Shown one piece after another: positions 1 through 8,206 of a DNA stretch of 13,383 bases. Numbering within the stretch: position 1 is the first letter of the stretch; every line of letters starts with the position of its first letter. Made by a program: the position numbers and the translations under genes. The stretch lies in contig UZAN01040522.1 in NCBI GenBank assembly GCA_900618425.1, positions 20,994 to 34,376 of the forward strand. The letters are read 5' to 3'. The notes beneath the pieces are model-generated. The model was given only the letters and a program-made list of their open reading frames with translations. It was not told the origin of the DNA and did no database searches. Origin of the DNA: Echinostoma caproni (Eukaryota > Platyhelminthes > Trematoda > Plagiorchiida > Echinostomatidae).

Positions 1-1840
1 TATCCCATTCATTCTCTAGCCAAGTTCGCCCTCAATTGAACATTACTAGGGCAACACCACTGAAGATATCAGCAACATCACAATCGCTTCACATCATTAT
101 CTTCGTTTAACCGGATGCGCGTGTCAATTATCAACTTCGCTTGATCAATCCAGGACACCTTTCTTTTCCCTTGTGCTATCTCATGGAACCTGATTGCCTA
201 CACACAGCCAAACACTATCTAATACGGGCCCATGTGTGAGATACATCTATCTACTCAAATACATAAGCTTTTATCCATTGTAGAAACATACTCATTGCTA
301 TCACTATAACCGTTTTCTAGTGAAAGGTAATTTTCACAAGGTGACTGTTGTGGAACACGTCTGTGTATACTGTGCCCTGTCTGGTGACTCTGTTTCAGAA
401 ATGCTCCATCGAAAACTCTGACCACTTTGTAAAACTCCACCGTGNTCCACCGTGTGGAATTCTATAACTGTGCACTTTCTCCCACTGACGGTGCTCTGAA
501 TTCGGTTGGGAGACTTGCGCCCACGCTCAAGCAAATACGCGCACCAGGGCGTCACGACCGCTGGTCTAGAATCTGGATCACTTTGCTGAGTCGACAGGAA
601 ACAAAAGTTTCTGTCATTGCCCGATTGCTGGTGAGTCAGTTGATGTTGTTGACAGCAATTAATTCGATAGCTTGTATGTATTTTCGCTGATATTAACTGA
701 AATAAGGTGTTGATGTTCAATGTGAAGGAGGTAATGCAAATCGTCAAATCGGAACAAAATCAATGAGAGTATGGAGTTACAAGTTCGTTCTTTTTTGGAG
801 CGCTTCTACTCGGCATTTCTGTTCCTCCAATTGCAGATGATTACATAATTAATGGTGATCTAGCCGGAGAGTTGATCGATCCACACACTGTTCATCTACG
901 GATCGAAATGAACTAATTTTATTTGTCGGGAAACATTTCCTTTGAGACAGACAAAGCTATTCTTGCATATTCCGCTTCTAAGATGAACAAGTAATTTTTC
1001 GAGACTACCAGGAGATGAAGTCGAAAAACTATTGTCCAGTTTTTTCTTGTTTTAATCTCGAAGTTACTTCACCGCAAATCTGCTGGTGCTTCTTGGAAAC
1101 AATTATGCTGTGTGCATAGCTGTATGGATAAGCAGGTAGGAACAGGTGTCTTAATGGGGTACCTTGGATAGGCACAATAGACATTTCTAAGTGTTGGCAC
1201 AACGTACGTTTCCAACGACTGTTCGCAATCATCTCAACGAGCTTGAATATTCGAGTACTGTCGGCCATAACGATGATCCGGAGTAGTTTTTCTTTGTTCA
1301 CCAGAGCGTTCGGTCACGAATAAATATCTATTAATCATCTTCATGTGTTGACGGCATTTTTTTCCAGATCAGCCTGTATGGTTAGGCTCGAAAACGTCTA
1401 GTGTAACCCGGGTTAGGATATGTTCACCAATCAGGCAAGATAACCACCTATCTGTTCTACGGACGTAGATGTAGACGCACCCATATGAGGGCTGATACGT
1501 AGCATTGGTAATAACGTACAGAAAGGGTAAGCTTCTTGGTCAGAGAGGTGGTTATACATGCGATTCATTAAATGGTTCTGTTTGGCTGTATAATAATGCC
1601 TAAGAGATTACAGAATTCGAGCACTATTTAAACAGGTGCGTTATGTCATCAGCGTTGAATTCAAACCAAATAACAGCTTTCAATTTCCTAACTGACGTAG
1701 CAGGACAGCTTTCAAGTAAGCGTTTGTCAGGGCAGTCTGTTTTAGCATTATTCTTGCTGAATAAGTTGAACTCGTTTGGTATAATGACTTGGATGCTATT
1801 TTGTTTTGGTCGGAATAATGGGTCTGGAGACGACGTAGTA
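1..1840. other. Non-coding stretch with no recognised gene
   Basis: Apart from the scar near 445, I see no recognisable gene, RNA or repeat here. The open frames (for example 1029-1301 minus and the start of 1643-2122 plus) are short, overlap frames on the opposite strand and have no familiar domain. The 159-codon plus frame at 1643-2122 runs straight through a tRNA-like SINE, which argues against it being a real protein. Confidence 0.5.
436..454. other. Assembly scar: N flanked by a 9-base duplication
   Basis: The nine bases TCCACCGTG occur at 436-444 and again at 446-454, separated by a single N at 445. A one-base placeholder between two identical short ends is what remains when a scaffolder abuts two contig ends without merging their overlap. 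The true sequence probably has one copy. Any open frame that crosses this point is unreliable. Confidence 0.7.
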
Positions 1841-1965
1841 GTAGTGCAGTGGTTTAGTCGCTGTAACCGGCATGCCTTCGACTCTATGGTTCGCGGATCG
1901 AGCCCAGCCACCGCTATCCAACTTCATGGGCAAGATAGCTTTGGTATAGTCGGGTTCAATACCAT
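1841..1965 (+). mobile_element. tRNA-derived SINE copy (family C), degenerate
   Basis: A box A match (TGGTTTAGTCG, 1850-1860) fits the Pol III consensus TRGYNNANNNG exactly. A box B-like element follows at 1895-1904 (GGATCGAGCC, one mismatch to GGTTCGANNCC), at a spacing typical of a tRNA-like promoter. The bases after box B (AGCCACC..., then CCAACTT followed by a GGGC) recur in the diverged copy at 2440-2545, which supports a dispersed repeat rather than a unique tRNA. A second box B-like string, GGGTTCAATACC, lies at 1952-1963. The family name is mine, and the ends are approximate because no target-site duplication was found. Confidence 0.55.
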
Positions 1966-2439
1966 GATTAAACTATTGGGCTGTTTTGTGGTTCACGCCT
2001 CCAAGTCCGGAGCCATCACTGAACAGCAGACCTTCATGGCTATGAGGCTAGCTGTTCGTAAAACATGTGTGAAGCAAAGAAAGTCAAGTTTGTCCCTGAA
2101 GTGCAAATCATTTCAAAGTTGACATTTTCCTGTAGCAATCTAACTTAGTTCGTCATCTACTTACATATGAGAGAAGCTATTTTATGTTACTATCGTGATA
2201 TTTGGTGATGCAGAATCACAACCTTGACTGACTGAAATATTTTTCATATTATAGGTCTCCGATCTCAAGAAGGTCGGATGATTATTAATCAGCTGTACTG
2301 ATAAAATCACTGTTGAAAAATGAAAAAACTAGCATTAGATAGAGAACGACTTTCAAAACGGTAATACAAAAAGGGATCAATAGGAACGCTTCGCTGACTT
2401 TACTGGTGGGGACATCATTCGTAAACTTGTGACAATGTT

Positions 2440-2545
2440 GATACCCATGATTGAACAGTTCACGCTGCTACCACTTGACCACTCAAATCTGAGGTACCAA
2501 TTTCGATTCCTGTCTTAGCCACCCAACTTTGTGCTGGGCGTCTCT
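2440..2545 (+). mobile_element. Diverged second copy of SINE family C
   Basis: A weak box B-like string (2499-2510, TTTCGATTCC core) is followed by TAGCCACCCAACTT and a nearby GGGC, matching the order seen after box B in the copy at 1841-1965. Box A is not clear. The match is short and gapped, so this is a probable but eroded relative. It sits about 100 bases upstream of the hammerhead-bearing element, and the two may be nested or merely neighbours. Confidence 0.35.
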
Positions 2546-2640
2546 CTTGTCTGCCCGCTTTATATCATATCTATCCTACGAAAGCGTTTTACTGTTCACT
2601 ACTGGATGTCTTACGGATGAAGTAGTGAAATCCCAAAGTC

Positions 2641-2840
2641 ATCTCTTTTGATGCAATGAAACCTTCCGCTCTGCACACGAGGTCGCGGGTTCGATCGCAA
2701 GTTGAATCGATGGATTCGCACTGCTGACGAGACCCAACCAGGTCGAAACAGCTGTCCAGTGCTTTTGGCAGCGGTCAGTGAAGTTTACTTCACTGTATTT
2801 CGCTGTACGATGATGATGATGAACTTTTCAATCCTCGCTT
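2641..2840 (+). mobile_element. Hammerhead-bearing tRNA-derived SINE (copy 1)
   Basis: This is a SINE-like element with a tRNA-like head, box B at 2688-2697 (GGTTCGATCG), then a linker and a complete hammerhead ribozyme at 2718-2762. The part from about 2661 to 2762 aligns with the plus copy around 8288-8386 and the minus copy around 7950-8032. All three share the order CTTNC...box B...AGTTG..TC.ATGG..T.GCACTG. The 3' side ends in a short GATGATGATGATG run near 2810, a plausible simple-sequence tail. The 5' half differs from the other two copies, suggesting another subfamily or a truncated head. SM-alpha elements of schistosomes combine a tRNA-like Pol III head with a hammerhead. Membership in that broader class is inference, and the outer ends are approximate. 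Confidence 0.7.
2718..2762 (+). ncRNA. Type I hammerhead self-cleaving ribozyme, core intact
   Basis: All elements of a hammerhead are present in order. Stem I is GCACTG (2718-2723) paired with CAGTGC (2757-2762), six perfect pairs. The core CTGACGA is at 2724-2730, fitting CUGANGA. Stem II is GACC (2731-2734) with GGTC (2741-2744) around a six-base loop. GAAA is at 2745-2748. A very short stem III lies at 2748-2755, followed by the cleavage triplet GTC at 2754-2756. Cleavage is predicted after C2756. Because stem I is the open helix, this is the type I topology. The eight-base stem III region ACAGCTGT is palindromic and would leave only a two-base loop, a form known from retroelement hammerheads that work better as dimers. 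Its likely job is processing of SINE transcripts into monomers, which is inferred. Confidence 0.88.
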
Positions 2841-3089
2841 CATTTGACATATACACGACGAATTTCCCCTTTGAAATTGAATGAAGTCCTCCATTACCTA
2901 CATGAAACCTAAATTAGTTGATAATAAATCGTGGGAAAACGTACGTTCAAGTTTCCGTCTTCACCACGCCTATTGCAAACATTAGTATGTTTGCATCATG
3001 ACCGATTCTAACCCCGAAAGCAGACGGCTCCATCCATGTACTTCAGTGGATCATAAAACGTGTTCAATCACTCTAGATGATAGTACAAA

Positions 3090-3560
3090 CCAACCGTGGC
3101 AGGTTGGCTTTGTCACCTACCGATTAAACTACTAGTTTTGCATTTTCACACTAACCGTCTGTGCACAAAGCACACGTCGGTCTTCTATCCTAGCCTGTTG
3201 GACAGTTGCTGTTCTCTTTTGTGCGCGAGCAGGAGGCGAACGTTTCGCAATCTAGTCGCTCCCGAGGCGTTGTTGTTCGTTTAACAACGAACATACGTGC
3301 GTGGGTTTCTTCACTCTTTTCCTTGTTTGGCCTGGTTCGCGAGAAATAAAGTTCACCGCGGGGATTCGCGCGGGAATAAGTGCCAGTCATTTGCGACGGG
3401 ACCCCCATCTCCGTGTTTTGAGGCTTGGTTGCCCTCCCCTCTCGGATAATCGTTTTGAAGGAAATGCTCTTATATATATGTCGGTGACGGATTGTGTAGT
3501 GCCTGCTGGTCTTCATCTGCACACAAACTACAAGTGTCAATCCATTCAGTCATGAAGGAT
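3090..3560. other. CpG-richer segment, possible old retroelement end
   Basis: This stretch is visibly richer in CG dinucleotides than its flanks, especially 3220-3400. It holds an AATAAA on the plus strand near 3344, a perfect 7-bp hairpin (GTTCGTT/AACGAAC, 3275-3292) and a TATATATA run at 3471-3479. Overlapping short frames on both strands show no recognisable domain. It could be a solo LTR, a retroelement untranslated region, or a promoter with a 5' untranslated exon. I found no matching terminal repeats or target-site duplication to decide. Confidence 0.25.
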
Positions 3561-3990
3561 GCGAGAGTAAGGAGCGTTACTAGTTCTCGACTTATGAATG
3601 GGTGCCAGTGTGTACATACGCACATACACACACATCCAAACATATCCCGGTGGGCTGTTAGAACCACCTGGAAGTGATAGAGGTTCTGCAAAAAATGAAC
3701 CCAAAATTTCCTGTTGAGACAAACCGGGAGAGCGAATAGAACAATCCGGACAGGTTCGATCGAACTCGCTTGCGCCAGCAGCTCCATCAGTTCTGTGTGA
3801 CAGGTGGCTAGAGGATGAGGTTGGTTGGGATCTTGGTCTGGGTGAGAAAGTTCTCCTATATAACGGGCGTGGTGAACGCTCGAATGACGCCAAACTTGAT
3901 TTGCGCAACGGGTGATTATGCAATAATAACTAAATGTAATGTCTCTTCCAATTGCTCTCAGCATGCTACAAATAAAATCCAATTGGGGGT
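3560..3990 (-). other. Possible retroelement fragment with minus-strand TATA motif
   Basis: Read on the minus strand, this block has a TATA-like string (CGTTATATAGG, about 3855-3867) and two overlapping open frames (3470-3982 and 3546-3923). Neither shows a domain I recognise. An imperfect CA-rich tract at about 3615-3636 gives repetitive cysteine/valine codons in translation, which is typical of a spurious frame. Retroelement origin is a guess from the TATA motif and the CpG-rich block next to it. Confidence 0.2.
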
Positions 3991-4030
3991 TGGGAATCGA
4001 GAATGCATACAGCCTGAAAAATACTGATGG

Positions 4031-6340
4031 GCAAACAGCCTGCCATCCGATTAAATGTTCTCGTTCTGTTCAACTTTTGCATGCACTTCACATGTCGATC
4101 AAAACGATTGGTGTAATTCTGCCACGCATTTGTGAAACGCGTGCATCATCACGTGATTAGTATACCTAACTCTTTTGTATGTGGAAATAAAGTGTCGGTA
4201 AGCAACAGCTTCAGTATGTTGAATTCAACCTCAAAAATTACATGCTTTTCCTAACCGTATCGTTCCTCATACACTTCTGTCAGCAGCACAGTTTGAAAGT
4301 GTGAGGTTCATACTTCTTTACATCCTACAGCCATTTGAAAAACATTCAAAGAACAATTTCTCTCTCGCAATTGACGCGCTTTGGGTGTAGAAAACTGCAA
4401 TTCCCTCAGGGTTTACTGTGTCCAGAATGAAAACAAATACGGAGCTAGCGGGAAAAGTTGAACTATAGGCGTTGCATGAAAACTTCGTTCTCATGCATTC
4501 GCTTCAAATGGATCAACAAACGTAGGATTTGTCTTTCGCAATGACCATCCCGTCACACGATGTATTGGCGTTTTCGATTTCATTAGTCCTAGATTGAAAC
4601 TGACCGTGGTCATACCATTTGGGTTTCGTAGTGCAGTGTGAAAGTAAACGTTAAAAGTTCAGTTTTACGAGGACTCATTGCACCTGTAAATGGTTGCTAC
4701 AAACAACTTGGCACGACATACAGCGTTATGGTATTTAGGAAACTACGAAGAATCCACTGTCATTGTAATTCTGTCAATATTTCCTGTCTTCAGAATACGG
4801 CGTTAGTAAACTGGTCTCTCCCCCAAGCTGCGTGAATTGGAAGGCATTTGCTATTGAGTGATAGATTCATCTACAAATATCTGACCGTCATGATGTAAAC
4901 TGAACTCGATTTGATCTCAAGTTCCATGAGAATCGGATCGTAAATTTTGCTGGAATCATTTAATGCAAAGAAAGCCACTAATACATTATCATAACTATTA
5001 GGAATTCGGTATCCCAGTTCATTTATATTAATATAGCCTTCTGGTATACTATCACTCTTGATTCAGTTGTTTACTGTCTCACAGCAACTCTACTCGTTTC
5101 AGTTGAATGTCGCTTGTCATTTTCGTTTTCACTCGAGGTTTATTGGCTCTTGACAAGGTGCACAATGAAAGAAATATATCCCATGATCTGAAGATGCCAT
5201 AATATGGGTATGGTTATGGTGACCAAAATGTTTGTCCGCATTATCCACAGCTTACGCAAACAAGGAGGAGGGAGTATAGTGCACACCAACCAAATTCGTT
5301 CGGCACATTGCAGTGTTTGGTTTTAGGTGGGAGTGGGCATTCAGAAAATAGCACACATCATGGCTAAACAGGAAGACAGGACGAAAACAACAACGCAATT
5401 TCTGAATGATTCTTATGAGATAACGAAGGTGTTTATCCCGTCTCAAATAGGACAAGAAACGGACATTCCGGAGAGATTTAGGTTATCACGACAATGCCGT
5501 TTGCGATTTAGTTCCCGCATTGTTGTTGGACGAAACTTGGTTCTTTTTGTGTATTTTCCACCTCATTTGTAATTCCCTATACGACACCGGTACAATTTTT
5601 TGAAGTTTTAATCTCCTACTACACGGGAAAGTCTTTGCATTTGCCCTGGCAATCACGTGTTCAGCGTGCTCCTCAATCTTAGCATTTACATCCAATCAAA
5701 ATTGACCGAGAAAAAGATACGACCATATATATGTCGTCTTTGGCTCTGAAGCTGTCCGAGAACCCCAACATCGTGCCGTGCTCGGACGGATCTAAAATAA
5801 AAACGATATATGGTTTCCCCTGAAGACTAAGAAATAAATTATAAGGAACCCCGGAATTTGTGACTACATATCCTGATGTCTTATGCGATACCAAGTCGGT
5901 TGTGAATTTTAAGTATTCTTGCAAAGGCGTTGACTATCTGACTGAAAAGTGTCGCCCAAAATTATCATCTTTCCGTTCTACTGCGGTCTGCGACTGGTTT
6001 ACTGTTCCCTTTGTTCTACATCTAGAATTAATTGATTTCTAGACTCTTTCATTTTATCCATGGTACCCCTGTTGACAGAATGTTTATGTAATACCGCTGT
6101 GGATTTTCAAATTACTTCTACATTTTCCTGGACGGCATTTTTTCTGGGTGATTTTAGATTGTCGCATAAGAGGAGAAATTCTATTTTCAAAAACCTTTGC
6201 ATCAATCATTCTGATGTATTCGCCTTTGGTTTGAAGCTTTGTTTTTCCATATGCGATCATTATCTTCCAGTCTAAAACTTTATTTTACTTTGGTATTTCA
6301 CGTGTTTACTCGATCGAATCGAATTCAGGTAACAAAGGGG
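4031..6340. other. Long stretch without a confident gene
   Basis: No RNA gene, SINE head or recognisable protein domain was found. Frames of 60-80 codons occur on both strands (such as 4638-4835 plus, 5327-5572 plus, 5860-6042 plus and 6060-6275 plus), but none shows a known motif. The one with the most protein-like composition, 5679-5924 minus, is listed separately as a weak exon candidate. Confidence 0.4.
5679..5924 (-). CDS. Weak candidate exon, unknown protein
   Basis: This is an 81-codon open frame on the minus strand with balanced, non-repetitive amino-acid composition, including a stretch reading GVPYNLFLSLQGKPYIVF followed by DPSEHG. Pyrimidine-AG strings that could act as acceptors lie just upstream on the minus strand. 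I do not recognise the family. An open frame on the opposite strand starts within it (5860-6042) and reads about as well, and the length is within chance expectation for this base composition. It could be a real internal exon, part of an old transposon, or noise, with noise most likely. Confidence 0.12.
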   Translation of the reverse strand: MQEYLKFTTDLVSHKTSGYVVTNSGVPYNLFLSLQGKPYIVFILDPSEHGTMLGFSDSFRAKDDIYMVVSFSRSILIGCKC

Positions 6341-6480
6341 ATCTTTAATTCATGGTTATTGTTGAAATTGTGAAACGTTCAGTGGCCTCGTTGTGATTCG
6401 AACCCACACATGGACACCGCCTACACTTTTGNCCAAGTAAGCTACGAGATCACACCGATAGCAGTGATCGTTTCACGTTC
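6340..6480 (-). mobile_element. tRNA-derived SINE (family B), minus-strand copy
   Basis: On the minus strand there is a box A-like string (TAGCTTACTTGG, complement of 6433-6444) and a canonical box B (GGGTTCGAATC, complement of 6395-6405). The flanks can pair as an acceptor stem: GATCTCG before box A against CGAGGCC after box B, with one mismatch and one G-T pair. The acceptor is followed by CA, giving a CCA-like end. Downstream on the minus strand is TTTCACAATTTCAA, which recurs in the plus copy near 6693-6705. The N at 6432 lies next to box A. The tail outside the tRNA shape and the second copy favour a SINE over a functional tRNA gene. Confidence 0.6.
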
Positions 6481-6590
6481 GATTCATCCATCTAACCTAG
6501 ACAGGCATTAGACATCCACCAGGTAACATGCCAGCTGACTGCTACGACCGGTTTTTCTTCGAATTTACCGAAGTCCATCGAATGAACTTC

Positions 6591-6712
6591 TAAGGCAAAG
6601 TTAATTGTTCACATTGTTGTTTGGCAGATTGAAGTTTCATGTTGAGACTATTCAGTAGCCTGAGTTCGAATCCCACCAAGGCCACCAAGGTTTTCACAAT
6701 TTCAATAAAACT
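6591..6712 (+). mobile_element. tRNA-derived SINE (family B), plus-strand copy
   Basis: Box B (AGTTCGAATCC, 6663-6673) is followed by CACCAAGGCCACC...TTTTCACAATTTCAATAAA. This matches, with gaps, the minus copy's ACAACGAGGCCACTG...TTTCACAATTTCAACAATAA. The element ends at an AATAAA (6704-6709) followed by A, like a short poly(A)-type tail. A perfect 9-bp tandem duplication (CCACCAAGG, 6673-6681 and 6682-6690) lies just after box B. Its 5' part (6591-6660) also resembles 11468-11553. Together with 6340-6480 it forms an inverted pair about 110 bases apart. Confidence 0.5.
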
Positions 6713-6984
6713 TTTACCTGTCTAACAACAATTTGAACAACTATCATTATCAATCGTAAATAAAGGCACTCATTGTTTGGATTTTCCTCCTCGCCACAAT
6801 CTGTGGACATTTTCACTGACACAATCAAAGCTATTTTCCATATGGGGTTTCCTCCTGAGACTGTTTCTCCGCAAAGATAACCTCTTATATGCTGGAGTCT
6901 TTGAGGTGACTATCCCAATGTGAAAGAAAACAATAATGAACCTTTTACCGGACGACTGATGGGAAGCAAGAAGTGAATTTTTTA

Positions 6985-7120
6985 TATATTTTTTATTGCA
7001 CAGCAGACGAGGAAAGCCCCATAATCACGAGAAGCTGCTGTTAAGTGATGGAAACCGATAACCTAGGCCCCGGGACAAGGAGTGATGAAGCACATAAGGC
7101 CCCGATAGGTTAGGCGTGGT
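6985..7120 (-). mobile_element. Putative retroposon 3' end with GC-rich hairpin
   Basis: On the minus strand this block runs from a GC-rich structured segment to a poly(A)-signal-like AATAAA (complement of 6992-6997) and then an A/T-rich tail (about 6978-6994). The structured part has a 7-bp inverted repeat, TAACCTA (7059-7065) and TAGGTTA (7106-7112). Inside it are two direct GGCCCCG copies (7066-7072, 7098-7104). A hairpin followed by AATAAA and an A-rich run is what the 3' untranslated end of a non-LTR retroposon looks like. No coding remnant is recognisable upstream on that strand, so the family is unknown. Confidence 0.35.
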
Positions 7121-7929
7121 ATTGGACGTCATCTTACTAAGATATATTCAGTATGCACACTCATTTTTGGACAACGAATGTCTCCCATCTATGTGTTGAA
7201 CTCGGCGTTCATCGATCTAGTCTCGGACACAGTTTTCTCTTTCATCCCGTTAAGCTGTCCCCGGACTAACATTTAATACATAGGAGCAGCTTCCAAGATC
7301 TTTTTAATCTCAAAAGGAAGGTTGCAGTTGGACTATCTCTTGCACTGAGCGAGTTTTATCCTGGCTCAGCAAACCAGAAAGCACTCATTCGAACAAAACT
7401 CCTGATATCCGTTCCATCCCAGATTCGTAGAGGCCCGACCTTACTGTCCCCCTTTCTAAAATGATCAGCATTGATGTTTGATATAACTATTTGCTTTTTT
7501 GTGCTATTATTCTATTCGGCCTACAAATTATCGGATATGCTACTCAAGGCCTTTCTAATGATACACTGAATTTACTAAGCATTTGAGAAGGTATATTTGC
7601 CACTTTCTTCATTAGCAAGTTTCCAGATCACTCGTTGAAATCAGTGCACTCCACTGCGTCCTGTGATCCTCTTCTCTCTATAAACGAGAAAGTTGTACCT
7701 ACTCGATTCCCTCCCATTCGAGACTGAAAGTCACATTTCAGTGTACGCGATTGGATAATAGTTTATCTTGTCCAATAATAGTGCAGGATACTGTCCTCTC
7801 TCCCTATTGGTTCGGTAATTATATTCGTGTTTTATTTGTTCCTCTATCGGCGATGAAACTCCAAAATTGTGCCGGTTGTTGAACTATGCCAGTTCGTTAA
7901 AAAAATGGTACAAGTTCCTGTTTATCTCT

Positions 7930-8118
7930 GGGTCTGCTACCTAATAGTTTCGACCTGTTTGGGTCTCATTAACAGTGCCAATCCATTGACCCAACTGAAG
8001 ATCGAACCCAGAACCTCATAGGTAGAACGCAAGCATACACCCCACTCAGACACCGGGCAGCTGATCAGACCGTTTCCTATTTAGAATATACACGATATTG
8101 TACAACACATCCTTGCTA
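7930..8118 (-). mobile_element. Hammerhead-SINE copy 3, minus strand, ribozyme decayed
   Basis: The reverse complement aligns closely with the plus copy at 8207-8390 over its whole length. They share a 5' leader (TATCGTGTATATTC, then GAAACG), TCTGATCAGCTGCC, an ACTTG-type tRNA body, box B GGGTTCGATCT (complement of 7999-8009) and AGTTGGGTCAATGG. The hammerhead remnant keeps the 5' arm of stem I (GCACTG), stem II (GACC/GGTC, complement of 7952-7965) and GAAA (complement of 7948-7951). The core reads TTAATGA instead of CTGANGA, and the GTC cleavage triplet with the 3' arm of stem I is gone. Cleavage should be abolished. Confidence 0.75.
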
Positions 8119-8206
8119 GCTTGAGGGAAACGGACCTCATTCATCTCAACACGCCACCAGGGTTATGACTACGTTGGAAACTTTCACAACCTTTCGCAAC
8201 TGCTGC

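Noticed and set aside
995..1040. Possible hammerhead: GAC...GTC pairing, GAAA and GTCCAG in order near 1003-1037
   Set aside because: The bases where CUGANGA should lie read TTTTCGA, the region between GAAA and GTC has no stem III, and the arms of stem I do not pair. Only short motifs match, which is expected by chance.
1643..2122. 159-codon plus-strand open frame as a gene
   Set aside because: It runs through a tRNA-like SINE with box A and box B, has no recognisable domain and is partly open on both strands.
3605..3645. CA-rich tract as a microsatellite
   Set aside because: The run is short and interrupted by CATACG and CATCC units, so it was not listed as a repeat on its own.
3470..3982. 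170-codon minus-strand frame as a protein gene
   Set aside because: It competes with another minus-strand frame over the same bases, contains CA-repeat-derived cysteine/valine codons and shows no domain.
6340..6480. Functional tRNA gene on the minus strand
   Set aside because: The acceptor stem has a mismatch, the sequence around box A contains an N, and a related second copy with a shared non-tRNA tail points to a SINE.
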